Shown piece after piece: positions 52,760 to 61,475 of a stretch of 64,000 nt of DNA. Within the stretch, counting starts at the first letter, position 1, and every line of letters begins with the position of its first letter. The notes beneath the pieces are model-generated. The model was not told the DNA's origin. It saw nothing but the letters and a program-made list of their open reading frames with translations, and made no database searches. The translations under genes and the position numbers were made by a program. The DNA lies in assembly GCF_000381925.1 (NCBI RefSeq), contig NZ_KB907307.1, forward strand, positions 3,906,001 to 3,970,000, written 5' to 3'. The DNA comes from Nocardia sp. BMG111209. Lineage in GTDB: Bacteria > Actinomycetota > Actinomycetes > Mycobacteriales > Mycobacteriaceae.

Positions 52760-53641
52760 TCACAGTCTGCGCCGACTCGCCCAGGCCATCGCCCGGACGA
52801 GCGCACCGCGCGGAATCGGGTAGATCAGCCGCGCGCCGCGCCGAATCTGCTTGCCCGCCATACACGTCGGCCCCTTCCCCAACGCGGCGAAGGCGGCGGT
52901 CACCACCTCATCGACGCCGGCCGCACCCGGCACCGGTTCATCGGGTCCGGCGATGCCGCGGGCTGCGCGGATGCGGCGCAGCGCGGGCGTATCGGTCTCG
53001 CCGAGGACGACGCCCAGCACGTCCACACCGACATCCCGCCACTCGCACCACAACGCCTCGGTGAAGATCATGTCGAAGGCTTTGGTGGCCCCGTAGGCGA
53101 CCATGTTCGGTGCGCCGACGAAGGCCGCGCCGGAACTGAGGACCATGATGCCGCCCCGCCCGCGCTCGGCCATCGCCCGGCCGTAGTGGTGTGCCAGCTG
53201 CATGGGAACCAGGCAGTTGCGTTGCAGCATCGCTGCGGCGGCCGCGATCGAGTTTTCCAGGAACGGTTTGTAGTCGGCATCGGAACCGGCGCAGTAGACC
53301 AGCAACCCGATGTCGAGATCGGCGGTGGCGTCGACGATCGAATCGACGGCATCGGCGGTGGACAGGTCGATCGTCACCGCGCGCGCCCGGCGGCCGGTAC
53401 GGCTCCGAATTCCTTCGGCGACCTGCCGGAGAACCTCCTCGCGGCGAGCGAGCAGCACGACGTCGACGCCGTGGCGGGCGATCGTCTCGGCGAAGGCGGC
53501 GCCGACCCCGTCGGACGCGCCCGCGACCAAGGCCCAAGGCCCGTATTTCTCGCGGAAAGCCGGCGTCGCGGATGCATTCATCGCCCCGAGCCTCGCCGCC
53601 TGCGCGGCGAGTGTCCCGGTACGCAGCGAGAAGGCGCGCAT
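52760..53641 (-). CDS. SDR-family oxidoreductase
   Basis: 293 aa from the second ATG of an ATG-GCG-ATG start, because GGGAGGGG sits 6 nt before it but abuts the first ATG at 53647. Rossmann motif VAGASDGVGAA, then VYCAGSDADY, catalytic S in MVLSSGAAFVG and YGATKAFD. Long C-terminal region with KQIRRGARLIYPIPRG. It is probably a hydroxysteroid-type dehydrogenase; substrate unknown. It is divergent from the IclR gene with a dyad in between. Confidence 0.87.
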   Translation of the reverse strand: MRAFSLRTGTLAAQAARLGAMNASATPAFREKYGPWALVAGASDGVGAAFAETIARHGVDVVLLARREEVLRQVAEGIRSRTGRRARAVTIDLSTADAVDSIVDATADLDIGLLVYCAGSDADYKPFLENSIAAAAAMLQRNCLVPMQLAHHYGRAMAERGRGGIMVLSSGAAFVGAPNMVAYGATKAFDMIFTEALWCEWRDVGVDVLGVVLGETDTPALRRIRAARGIAGPDEPVPGAAGVDEVVTAAFAALGKGPTCMAGKQIRRGARLIYPIPRGALVRAMAWASRRRL

Positions 53642-53686
53642 CGCCATCCCCTCCCGATCGAAGCCGCGCCACCGCGAGGCGGTCGA

Positions 53687-53704
53687 CTTTCAGATAGTTG
53701 AAAG
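53687..53704. promoter_or_regulatory. Candidate IclR operator
   Basis: CTTTCA-GATAGT-TGAAAG is a perfect inverted repeat in the short divergent region between the SDR and IclR genes. IclR proteins commonly bind such 6-N6-6 dyads. Confidence 0.5.
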
Positions 53705-53754
53705 CAGAGTTACAATAATGTGAAGTATAGCGTCGCGAGAAGGGAACGACAACG

Positions 53755-54612
53755 GTGGCCGACGTCGCTTCGCCGCCCACGGCCCGCGCACTGGACGTGG
53801 TGGAACTACTCGCTCACGCCGACGGGCAGGCTTATCGACTGTCCGAGATCGCCGAGGTCCTGGGCCTGTCGATCGCCACCGCCCACAACATCTTGTCGAC
53901 CCTCGTCGACCGTGGCTGGGCCGCACGCGACGCCACCGACAAGACGTTCACCGTCGGCCCGGTCCTCGACATCACCGCCGCCGCGGCAGGTTCGCCACGC
54001 GCGTTGGCCCGGCGGGCGCAATCGCTCACCGTCGAGCTCGCCGCGCGCCTGGGCTGCGCCACGTCCGTCGTCGAGCGCAGCGGCGACGATCTCGTGATCA
54101 CCTGCTTCCAATCGACGGACCCGGAGCTGTCCGAGACCACCACCGGCGAGTCCTACCCGTATTCCCCGCCCTTCGGCTGCGCCTTCGCGGCGTGGGACAC
54201 CCCGCAGGAACAAGACGCATGGGTCGAGCGCGGCGCGGCGGGAAATGAAGAATTGGCCCAACGGCTGCGCCAGGGACTGGACATCACCCGAGCCCGCGGC
54301 TTCGACGTCGACCGCACCACACCCGCACTGGCTCAGGCGATACAGCTGGTCGGGACGCTCGACACCAGCCGGCTGCCCTCGCAGGTCCGCCAACTCCGCG
54401 ACCAGCTCGCCGAATTCGCCGCGCTCGGCTTCCTGCCCGACCCGGACACCAAGGCCACCTACGAGGTGTTCAGCATCGCCGTGCCCATCTTCGACCAACG
54501 GGGACGAGTGCGGCTCAACATCGGCGTACATCCCCTCCGCCGCATGACCGCACGCCAGGTGACCGCGATGGGCAAGCGACTCCTCACCTCGGTCGAGGTG
54601 TTGAACTCGTGA
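53755..54612 (+). CDS. IclR-family transcriptional regulator
   Basis: 285 aa from a GTG with AGAAGGGA upstream. The winged helix at about 5-70 contains YRLSEIAEVLGLSIATAHNIL, followed by the wing. The effector GAF-like domain spans 90-280 with a late FSIAVPIFDQRGRVRLNIG, typical of IclR. It is divergent from the SDR-SnoaL-ADH operon, which it probably controls through the dyad at 53687-53704. Confidence 0.92.
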   Translation: MADVASPPTARALDVVELLAHADGQAYRLSEIAEVLGLSIATAHNILSTLVDRGWAARDATDKTFTVGPVLDITAAAAGSPRALARRAQSLTVELAARLGCATSVVERSGDDLVITCFQSTDPELSETTTGESYPYSPPFGCAFAAWDTPQEQDAWVERGAAGNEELAQRLRQGLDITRARGFDVDRTTPALAQAIQLVGTLDTSRLPSQVRQLRDQLAEFAALGFLPDPDTKATYEVFSIAVPIFDQRGRVRLNIGVHPLRRMTARQVTAMGKRLLTSVEVLNS

Positions 54613-54618
54613 TCCCCG

Positions 54619-54667
54619 CCGTCGGTGGTGCCGCGGGTCCGGTCGCTTGCCACGCCGACCACGACGG
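54619..54667. terminator. Possible hairpin between convergent iclR and SnoaL-like genes
   Basis: CCGTCGGTGG (54619-54628) pairs with CCACGACGG (54659-54667) except for one bulge. It sits in the 97-bp gap between convergent stops. Confidence 0.3.
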
Positions 54668-54709
54668 GTACCGTAAACAGTTGCCGGACAGGGGAATCGC
54701 GCGACTGTC

Positions 54710-55117
54710 TCAGTGGTCTGCGACCGGGGTGTTCTGGCAGAAGGTGAGCAACCAGCGACCGTCGTCCTTGGTCATGCCGTAGAGCGGTGATCCTTCCGAT
54801 TGCAGCTCGCCCTCGTTGGACCAATACCGTTGGCGCACTTTGACTGCGGCCACGTCCGGACGGATGAAGCGGACGAAGAAGATCTCGTAGGTGGCGTAGC
54901 CGTCCTTCGTCGAGCCGGGCAGTACCCTGCGAGTGAATTCGGCGATCTCGTCCAGGCCGTTGAGGAACTTCCCGGCGCCGGTGGTCCAGATCGCATCGGG
55001 GTGGAAGAGCGCGAGGAAGTCGTCCGCGTGCTCATGACGCTGCGCCTCGTCGACGGCGGTGACGACGGCGTGGATAGCGGCCAGTTCGGCATCGGTGTCC
55101 GGCTGCGAGTCGGTCAT
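54710..55117 (-). CDS. SgcJ/EcaC-like NTF2-fold protein
   Basis: 135 aa from ATG at 55117 with GAGG 9 nt before it; the ATG at 55126 is too close to that site. The fold signature is ELAAIHAVVTAVDEAQRHEH, FLALFHPDAIWTTG, and the closing WLLTFCQNTPV strand. SgcJ/EcaC-type proteins of about 130 residues act as small binding or catalytic cones in secondary metabolism and xenobiotic pathways. It is downstream of the SDR-P450 operon on the same strand; a dyad in the 52-bp gap suggests separate regulation. Confidence 0.82.
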   Translation of the reverse strand: MTDSQPDTDAELAAIHAVVTAVDEAQRHEHADDFLALFHPDAIWTTGAGKFLNGLDEIAEFTRRVLPGSTKDGYATYEIFFVRFIRPDVAAVKVRQRYWSNEGELQSEGSPLYGMTKDDGRWLLTFCQNTPVADH

Positions 55118-55142
55118 GACAGCCATCCTCGAACCTCGAGTC

Positions 55143-55167
55143 GAGTTGATGTCAACTCCGAGTTGAT
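55143..55167. promoter_or_regulatory. GAGTTGA dyad upstream of the SgcJ-like gene
   Basis: GAGTTGA-TG-TCAACTC (55143-55158) is a perfect dyad, with a third half-site GAGTTGAT at 55160-55167. On the minus strand it contains TTGACA, a good -35; no clear -10 follows. Confidence 0.4.
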
Positions 55168-55169
55168 CC

Positions 55170-56132
55170 TCAGCCGCCGGTGGCCGCCGCGTCATCCGCC
55201 ATGGCACGGAACAGGTCGGCGATCTCGTCACCGGAATCGGCCGGAATCGTGTAGTTCGTCGTGTCGAGGATCTCGTCCTGGTGGTCGCGAACGTGTTCGA
55301 TCGACAGCGCGGGGTGGTAGTAGCCCGCGGCTCTGCCGAGGAACACCCGCGCGACCTGTCCGCCGCCCGCGGAGAACACGGCACCGGAGACCGGGCAGTC
55401 CTCGTGTGCGAGGAACGCGACCACCGGCGATACGAGAGCCGGGTCGAGTTTGTCGGTGAACGCCTGGAGCATGGCCACCGTGTCCGGGTCGGCGCCGCCG
55501 GCGGCGTCGGCCAAGGCCTGGGCGAGCATGCGGGTCGCCGCGATCGGGGCGATCGCGTTGACTTTGATGTCGTGTTCCGCGCCTTCGGCGGCCAGGACGC
55601 GGGTGAATCCGAGCAGACCGGTTTTGGCCGCGCCGTAATTGCTCTTCTCGACAGCTCCGAACAGTCCGGCGGCGGAGGTGGTGTTGACCACCCGGCCGTA
55701 ACGCTGTTCCCGCATGACCGCCCAGGCCGGACCGGTCACGTGGAATGCGCCTTTCAAATGAACGTCGATCAGTGCGTCGAGCCGATCGGGGGTCATGTCG
55801 TGAAACGGTGCGTCACGCAGGATTCCGGCGTTGTTGACGACGATGTCGACCCGGCCGAAACGCGCGATGGCGGTGTCGACGATCGCCCGGCCGCCGGCGG
55901 CGGTGGCGACGGTATTGGCGTCGGCCACCGCTTCACCTCCGTTGTCGCGGATCTCGCGGACCACGGCGGCGGCCGGGCCGTCGTCCCGACCCGTCCCCGA
56001 TACCGTGCCGCCGATATCGTTGACCACCACGCGCGCGCCACGGGCGGCCAGCAGCAGGGCGTGCTGCCGGCCGAGACCATGGCCGGCGCCGGTGACGACG
56101 GCGACCTTCCCGTCGAACCGCGTATCGCTCAT
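55170..56132 (-). CDS. SDR-family oxidoreductase (3-hydroxyacyl-CoA/17-beta-HSD type 4-like)
   Basis: 320 aa from ATG at 56132, overlapping the P450 stop by 4 nt. Motifs: TGAGHGLGRQHA, VVNDIGGTVSG (acidic residue for NAD), NNAGILRDAPFHDM, S in NTTSAAGLFG, and YGAAKTGLLG. The extended C terminus with CPVSGAVFSAGGGQVARVF matches the MFE-2-type dehydrogenase domain seen in steroid or fatty acyl side-chain oxidation. It works with the P450 and ferredoxin upstream. Confidence 0.9.
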   Translation of the reverse strand: MSDTRFDGKVAVVTGAGHGLGRQHALLLAARGARVVVNDIGGTVSGTGRDDGPAAAVVREIRDNGGEAVADANTVATAAGGRAIVDTAIARFGRVDIVVNNAGILRDAPFHDMTPDRLDALIDVHLKGAFHVTGPAWAVMREQRYGRVVNTTSAAGLFGAVEKSNYGAAKTGLLGFTRVLAAEGAEHDIKVNAIAPIAATRMLAQALADAAGGADPDTVAMLQAFTDKLDPALVSPVVAFLAHEDCPVSGAVFSAGGGQVARVFLGRAAGYYHPALSIEHVRDHQDEILDTTNYTIPADSGDEIADLFRAMADDAAATGG

Positions 56133-57331
56133 CGTTCGTCCCAGCCGATCGTCAATTGTTCGGGGCCGCGGGTGGAGACACCCGATTTCCAGACGACGTC
56201 GTCGCCATTGCCGGCGAATCGGAGTCCGGGTAATCGCTCGATCAGGCTGCGCAGGGCGACACGCAATTCCATGCGGGCCAGCGGGGCGCCGAGGCAATGG
56301 TGTGGACCGTGTCCGAACCCCAGATGGGGCGCCTCCCGGCGCCGGAGATCCAATTTCGCCGCGTCGGTGTAGACGGACTCGTCCCGATTGGCGGAGGAGA
56401 TGTCGACCACGACGGGTTCGCCGGCCCGGACCGTGACGCCGCCGAGTGCGACGTCCTCGAGCGCATACCGTGCCAGCATCGCACCGCCGGAAAGCGGGAC
56501 GAACCGCGTCAACTCCTCCACGGCGTGGGGCATCAGATCCGGATCCGCGCGCAGGGCCGCGAGGTGCTGCGGATTGTTCAGCAGGACATAGACGAAGTTG
56601 GCGAGTTGGCTGGCGGTGGTTTCGTGTCCGGCGACAAGGATTGCCTCGGTCAGCAGAAACAACTCGTTCTCGGACAGCCGGTCATCGCGGTCGCGAGCGG
56701 ACACGAGTGCGGTGAGCAGGTCGTCCTGTGGCGTAATGCGCCGCTCCGCAACCAGATTCGCCAGGTAGGCCCACAGCCGTTCGCGGCAATCCAGCATCTC
56801 CTCGATGGTGTATTTGCTGGTGGACAGGAAGGCCTCGGACCAGTGCCGGAAGTCGGCGCGGTCGGCGAACGGCACGCCGAGCAGTTCGCAGATCACCGCG
56901 ATCGGCAGGGGCAGTGCGAAATTCGCCACCAGCTCGGTGGGTGCACCCTCGGCCAGAATCGCGTCGACGAGTTCGCCCGCGATCTGCTCGACACGAGGAC
57001 GCAACAGCTCGATGCGGCGAGCCGTGAACGCCTGCGCCACCAGCCGGCGCAGGCGGCTGTGCTCGGGCGGGTCGAAGCTGGAGATGCTGCCGGGGTCGGC
57101 CTGGAACGGACGCGATCTCGGAGCGTCGCGGCCGATCGCGGCGGCGAGACTGAAGCGAGGATCGCCGAGCACGATCTTGACATCCTCGTAGCGGGTGGCC
57201 AGCCAGCCGGGCTCCCCGTAGGGCAACTGGACACGGCACAGCGGCTGCATGCGCCGCAGTTCCGCGTACAGCGGTGTGAGATCCAATTTTCCGGACTCGA
57301 AGGGATAGATTCTCGGTTGCGTGGACGTCAT
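56129..57331 (-). CDS. Cytochrome P450 monooxygenase
   Basis: 400 aa from ATG at 57331. I-helix motif AGHETTA, ExxR in VEELTRFV, and haem-binding FGHGPHHCLGAPLARMEL are all intact. It is a soluble class I bacterial P450 that needs a ferredoxin; the 3Fe-4S ferredoxin encoded 38 bp upstream is the evident partner. A much longer frame to 57904 only adds Arg/Pro-rich antisense-like sequence. The substrate is likely a terpenoid or steroid judging by the neighbours; this is inference. Confidence 0.95.
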   Translation of the reverse strand: MTSTQPRIYPFESGKLDLTPLYAELRRMQPLCRVQLPYGEPGWLATRYEDVKIVLGDPRFSLAAAIGRDAPRSRPFQADPGSISSFDPPEHSRLRRLVAQAFTARRIELLRPRVEQIAGELVDAILAEGAPTELVANFALPLPIAVICELLGVPFADRADFRHWSEAFLSTSKYTIEEMLDCRERLWAYLANLVAERRITPQDDLLTALVSARDRDDRLSENELFLLTEAILVAGHETTASQLANFVYVLLNNPQHLAALRADPDLMPHAVEELTRFVPLSGGAMLARYALEDVALGGVTVRAGEPVVVDISSANRDESVYTDAAKLDLRRREAPHLGFGHGPHHCLGAPLARMELRVALRSLIERLPGLRFAGNGDDVVWKSGVSTRGPEQLTIGWDER

Positions 57332-57369
57332 GCTCGAATCCTCTGGTCCGCCGACGTTGCCGGGCTCGG

Positions 57370-57567
57370 TCAGGAGTCGGTCAGCCCGATCACCGAGGCC
57401 GGGCAGGCCACGGCCGATTCCCGAACTGCCGCATGGGATTCCGGTGCGGGCGTGTCGTTCAGAAGGACCACCACACCGTCGTCCACCCGCTGGTCGAAAA
57501 CATCCGGGGCCAACAGGACACAGTGTCCGGCGCCGATGCATCTGTCCAGCTCTACCCGCACCTTCAT
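57370..57567 (-). CDS. [3Fe-4S] ferredoxin, P450 redox partner
   Basis: 65 aa, the normal size. C10, C16 (CIGAGHC) and C55 (ACPAS) are the three cluster ligands; the missing fourth Cys at position 13 (Ala) marks the 3Fe-4S type used by actinobacterial P450s. GTGAGGAG provides the ribosome site. It is first in the operon with the P450 and SDR genes and passes electrons from a reductase encoded elsewhere. Confidence 0.95.
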   Translation of the reverse strand: MKVRVELDRCIGAGHCVLLAPDVFDQRVDDGVVVLLNDTPAPESHAAVRESAVACPASVIGLTDS

Positions 57568-57601
57568 CGAAACTCCTCACGGGCAATACATTTCGAAAAC
57601 C

Positions 57602-57654
57602 GGCAGCGAGCTGCCACTTGAGGGACGGTAGCACGACCGGCGGTCGTCTGTCAC
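57602..57654 (-). promoter_or_regulatory. Promoter and TetR operator of the ferredoxin-P450-SDR operon
   Basis: On the minus strand GTGACA (57654-57649), 18 bp, TACCGT (57630-57625). Just downstream of the expected start is GGCAG-CGAG-CTGCC (57602-57615) followed by ACTTG, the same GGCAG-N4-CTGCC dyad found twice upstream of the second P450. Confidence 0.6.
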
Positions 57655-57759
57655 TTGTCGTCGAACACATCTCCGCCCGGAACGCACGGAAGACATTGCA
57701 CCGCAACGCGTCCGGAACGAACCGCACCGGCGGGGAAGCTCCCGCGAGCGGATCCAGGG

Positions 57760-58392
57760 CTATTGCGTGGAGCGGTCGTCCCGCAGCAGGACCGACACCA
57801 TCGGCACGGCAGGCGGCAGCGGGCTCGCCGCGGGAGAGGTGAGCATGTCGAGTACGAGCCGGAGATAGCGCCGCCAGCCCTCGCTCTGCGGATCCATCGT
57901 CCACAGCACGCTGACCAGCATCCCGATGATCCGGGGCAGATCTTCGGGAACGAGATCGCCGCGCACCTGACCGGCCGCCTGCGCCCGGCGGGTGAGTTCG
58001 GCGAGCGACTCGAAGAACGGCGCCGCGACGTCCACGGTCAGAGCGCCGCTGTGATTGCCGGCGATCAGGGTGTGATGCTCACGGATCACCACGGCCACCG
58101 CCGCTTCGAGCACGGTCGTGAAGCCGCGCAGCGGATCACGGTCGGCGAGTGCGAGTTCGATTGCCGGCGAGATGTTTTCATCGATCGTCTGGTCGAGCGC
58201 CGCCCGCACGAGATCTTCCTTGCTGGGAAATCGGCGATACAGGGTCCGTGGACCCACTCCCGCCCGGCGGGCGATCTCCTCGAGCGTCACGTCGGGGCCC
58301 ACCTCGGCGAACGACTGCCGCGCTGCCCGCAGGATCTGCTGGGCGTTGCGCGCGGCATCGGCGCGCAACCTGCGGGCATCTCCGGTGGTCAC
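57760..58392 (-). CDS. TetR-family transcriptional regulator
   Basis: 210 aa from a GTG at 58392; residues before it in the open frame look non-coding. The helix-turn-helix (about 20-60) has VTLEEIARRAGVGPRTLYRRFPSK. The ligand domain holds AAVAVVIREHHTLI and a C-terminal WRRYLRLVLDML. It lies between the two P450 units, and three copies of one dyad occur in the promoters on either side, so it is the probable repressor of both. Confidence 0.92.
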   Translation of the reverse strand: MTTGDARRLRADAARNAQQILRAARQSFAEVGPDVTLEEIARRAGVGPRTLYRRFPSKEDLVRAALDQTIDENISPAIELALADRDPLRGFTTVLEAAVAVVIREHHTLIAGNHSGALTVDVAAPFFESLAELTRRAQAAGQVRGDLVPEDLPRIIGMLVSVLWTMDPQSEGWRRYLRLVLDMLTSPAASPLPPAVPMVSVLLRDDRSTQ

Positions 58393-58490
58393 CTGCGCAG
58401 GATAACAATCGGCACCACGGCCGACGGTGGTGGCGGACCACGCGACAAGCGAGGGATCGCGCGACCCGTCCCGCGGACCGCCAGACAATC

Positions 58491-58546
58491 AGCAGTTGAC
58501 TGCCACTTACCCCTTGCCTACACTGACCGACTGGCAGTTAACTGCC
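58491..58546 (+). promoter_or_regulatory. Promoter of P450-2 with two TetR operators
   Basis: TTGACT (58496-58501), 17 bp, TACACT (58519-58524). Operator 1, AGCAG-TTGA-CTGCC (58491-58504), covers the -35. Operator 2, GGCAG-TTAA-CTGCC (58533-58546, within a 16-bp perfect palindrome 58532-58547), covers the start site. Centres are 42 bp apart, four helical turns. Both are followed by A(C/T)TTA. Confidence 0.7.
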
Positions 58547-58577
58547 ATTTATCGTGACAGTGTGCTGAGGAGCGCCG

Positions 58578-59825
58578 ATGACGACCGCGACTTCCACCCC
58601 GAACGACAGCCCCGATCTTCCCGTCATCCCGGCGCCTCGCGCGGCGAGCTGCCCGCTCGCGCCGCCACCCGAATTCGCCGCCTGGCGAGAGTCCGGACGT
58701 CCGCGGCGCGCCTTGTTCCAGCGGCGGCCGACCTGGGTGATCAGCCGTTATCACGACATCCGGGCCGCACTCGTCGACCCGCGCCTGAGCGCCGACACGA
58801 TCCGGGACGTCGTGAAAGCCGCGATGAGCACCGGCGAGGAGCCGAGCCCGGCCGACGGCCTGCCCGTGATCTTCCCGCGCATCGACGATCCGGAACACAA
58901 CCGGCTGCGCCGCATGATGACCGCGGAATTCACCGTCCGGCGGGTCGAGGCCATGCGCCCCCGGATCCAGGAACTCGTCGATCGCTTCCTCGACGAGATG
59001 ATAAGTCAGGGCCCGCCCGCCGATCTCGTCCGTGACTTCGCGCTGCCCGTACCGTCATTGGTGGTCTGCCTGCTGCTGGGGGTGCCCTACAACGACCACG
59101 AATTCTTCCAGAAGCACAGCATCGCCGGGCTCGACTCCCGATCCGACGACGATCAGCGCGTGACCGCGGTCGGGGCGTTGTACAACTACATGTTCGAACT
59201 CGTCGCCCGCAAGGAACGCGAGCCCGGCGACGATTTGATGAGCCGCCTGATCACCGACTACGTGGCCACGGGCAAACTCGGCCGCGAAACGGCGGCCGTG
59301 AACGGCATGATCCTGCTCCAGGCCGGACACGAAACCACCGCCAGCATGATTTCACTGGGCACCCTCGCACTACTCGAACATCCCGACCACCTCGAACGAC
59401 TGCGCCGGACCGACGACCCCGCCACGGCCGCGGGCACCATCGAAGAACTACTGCGCTACCTGACCATCGTGCACAGCCTGGTCGAGCGCGTCGCCCTCGA
59501 AGACCTCACCATCGGCGGTCAGCAGATCCGAGCCGGCGAACTCGTCCTGATGAATCTGCCCGCCGGTAACTGGGACCCCGCATTCGTCGACAACCCCGAC
59601 ATCCTCGACACCGATCGCGACAGCCGCACCCGCCAGCACCTCGGATTCGGTTACGGCACACACCAATGCATCGGACAGAACCTCGCGCGCGCCGAATTGC
59701 AGATCGCACTGGTCAGTCTGGCACGCAGACTGCCCGGACTGCGCCTCGCGGTCCCGTCCGAAGAACTGAGATTCCGCAACACACAAGAGATCTACGGCGT
59801 CGAGGCCCTGCCCGTCACGTGGTGA
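58578..59825 (+). CDS. Cytochrome P450 monooxygenase (second)
   Basis: 415 aa with GAGGAGCGCCG before the ATG. I-helix AGHETTA, ExxR in EELLRYLT, and haem loop FGYGTHQCIGQNLARAEL are complete. The N-terminal segment with SCPLAPPPEF resembles CYP105-like actinobacterial P450s. It has no ferredoxin of its own, so it may share the one at 57370. Divergent transcription from the tetR gene with two dyads in the promoter points to repression in the absence of substrate. Confidence 0.94.
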   Translation: MTTATSTPNDSPDLPVIPAPRAASCPLAPPPEFAAWRESGRPRRALFQRRPTWVISRYHDIRAALVDPRLSADTIRDVVKAAMSTGEEPSPADGLPVIFPRIDDPEHNRLRRMMTAEFTVRRVEAMRPRIQELVDRFLDEMISQGPPADLVRDFALPVPSLVVCLLLGVPYNDHEFFQKHSIAGLDSRSDDDQRVTAVGALYNYMFELVARKEREPGDDLMSRLITDYVATGKLGRETAAVNGMILLQAGHETTASMISLGTLALLEHPDHLERLRRTDDPATAAGTIEELLRYLTIVHSLVERVALEDLTIGGQQIRAGELVLMNLPAGNWDPAFVDNPDILDTDRDSRTRQHLGFGYGTHQCIGQNLARAELQIALVSLARRLPGLRLAVPSEELRFRNTQEIYGVEALPVTW

Positions 59826-59862
59826 CCGCCGAGTGCTCGGTCCGGTTTTCCGGCGACGGGTG

Positions 59863-60795
59863 TTATCGAGAGGCGTGGAAGTTCATCGTGTAGTGGTGGA
59901 AGGTGGCGGCTTGGCCCTCGCCGGTCTGTCCCGCGGGGACGACTCCGTCGCCGGTGCCGATACCGACTCCGGCACAACGGTATTCCGAGCTGAGCATGGT
60001 CTCCTTGTGCCGGGGGCTCCGGTATTTCCAGAAGTCGAAGGCGCGCTGGACGTCGGGGGGCGGGACCTGGCCGTAATACCATTCGATGTAGACGTTCTCG
60101 TTGCCGTCCGATCCCATCGCCCGCGAGATGCGGTCGTGGAAGGTGCCGCCGTCCGAGCCGTAATGCCCCGGGAAATTGTTCAGCAGGCGCTCCCACAGCC
60201 CGGGGTGGGCCGCCAGATCGTCACTGTGTGCCTGCGCCGTGCTCACCAAGCGTTGCTCGAGCCGCAACATCGGTGCGCGCGGACCCACGACATCGAAAAT
60301 CCGCGACGTGTTCACCAGTTCCAGCAAACGAAGCGGTTGCGGGGTCGGGACGAACGGGGTGACCGCGTCGAAGGTCGCGTCGCTGCGCTCGGTATCGCTG
60401 CCGTGCGGATTCACGTCCTCGACCCACAGATGCATGTCGCGATGCCGGAGGTATCGGCCGGGAAAGTCCAGTGCGGCGAACGAAGTCTGCAAAGGCCACA
60501 TGAGGCCGCTCACGGAACGGAACGAGGCTTCGTGACGCAGGAGATCGTTGTCGGCGTATTCCGACAGCACGAGCCGCGTGTTCTGGTACCTCAGATAGTG
60601 ATTCGGGAAATTGGCGGAACGCAGCGAAACCGAGACGATGTCGTCCGCCAGCCCGCCCACGACATCGAAAGTGGCATCGAGCCGGTCGGTGTCGTTGCCG
60701 ATCGTGGCCAACTCACCCGCGAAATTGCTGTGCCGTATGAAATGGTCCGGAAAGTTGGCGGATTTGAACGAATTCCGAGTATTGATCTCGACCAT
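59863..60795 (-). CDS. AbfB (CBM42-like) domain fused to a CAP/SCP-like domain
   Basis: 310 aa from ATG at 60795. Residues about 5-150 carry AbfB beta-trefoil repeats (FKSANFPDHFIRHSNF, LRSANFPNHYLRYQN, LDFPGRYLRHRD), the arabinofuranose-binding module CBM42. From about 175 a CAP/SCP-like domain follows (STAQAHSDDLAAHPGL, GTFHDRISRAMG, NVYIEWYYG, FWKYRSPRHKETML). No signal peptide precedes the first repeat, odd for a wall-binding protein; the open frame continues upstream to 61017 but with poor sequence. Arabinogalactan is the actinobacterial wall polymer, so binding to self or foreign wall is plausible. Confidence 0.75.
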   Translation of the reverse strand: MVEINTRNSFKSANFPDHFIRHSNFAGELATIGNDTDRLDATFDVVGGLADDIVSVSLRSANFPNHYLRYQNTRLVLSEYADNDLLRHEASFRSVSGLMWPLQTSFAALDFPGRYLRHRDMHLWVEDVNPHGSDTERSDATFDAVTPFVPTPQPLRLLELVNTSRIFDVVGPRAPMLRLEQRLVSTAQAHSDDLAAHPGLWERLLNNFPGHYGSDGGTFHDRISRAMGSDGNENVYIEWYYGQVPPPDVQRAFDFWKYRSPRHKETMLSSEYRCAGVGIGTGDGVVPAGQTGEGQAATFHHYTMNFHASR

Positions 60796-60988
60796 CGGGT
60801 GGTACCCCTCCAGAACACGGGTCGACCGGCGGGCTGCTGCCAACCGGGCACCGCCCCTCCCCCGAGGCACCGTCGAGTCGATGCGCCCATCAGAATGCCC
60901 GCAGCGTATGGACCTGTCAACGGCCGGAATCGCGTTCACCGTGCGCGGCCGAGCTGTCGGTGAAACGGTTGCGGCGCAACGGGCGAAC

Positions 60989-61465
60989 TCAGACGTCCGG
61001 GCCGGTGCGGCCGCCATAGGTGGCGATCTTGTACTCCGTCGCGGCGAGCGACAGGGTCAGTTCGCGGATCCGGCGGCGGATCATGTCGCGGTGTTCGATC
61101 AGCATGTCGAGCCGTTCCGGCACGGTGTCCTCGCCGGCGTCGACGAGCGCGATGTAGTGCTGAAGATCGCGCATCGGCATGCCGGACAACCGCATTCGGG
61201 TCAGGAACACCAACCTCCGTACCGCTTCGGCGTCGTAGGCGCGGTAACCGCTGCTGTCGCGGCCGACCTCGACCAGTCCCGCGCGCTCGTAGTAGCGCAG
61301 GGTGTGCGGCGAGAGGTCGAGCATGTCCGCGACGTCGGCGATGGTCATCGGCGCCTCGATGTCCGCGGCATTCGAGAGACGCTGGATCACCTCGATCGAG
61401 GCCGGGTCGTCGTCCTCGTCGCCGAGCATTGCCAGCGCCCGTTCCATCAAGTCGTCGGTCGCCAT
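60989..61465 (-). CDS. MerR-family transcriptional regulator
   Basis: 158 aa from ATG at 61465, 10 nt after the stop of the SDR gene. About 35 residues precede the DNA-binding domain: MTIADVADMLDLSPHTLRYYERAGLV followed by a GYRAYD wing, split by the usual MerR turn. The C-terminal coiled coil (LIEHRDMIRRRIRELTLSL) is the dimer helix. It has no Cys cluster, so it senses an organic compound rather than a metal. It regulates the SDR-merR operon from the 19-bp-spacer promoter at 62347-62377. Confidence 0.9.
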   Translation of the reverse strand: MATDDLMERALAMLGDEDDDPASIEVIQRLSNAADIEAPMTIADVADMLDLSPHTLRYYERAGLVEVGRDSSGYRAYDAEAVRRLVFLTRMRLSGMPMRDLQHYIALVDAGEDTVPERLDMLIEHRDMIRRRIRELTLSLAATEYKIATYGGRTGPDV

Positions 61466-61475
61466 ACCATCCAGC

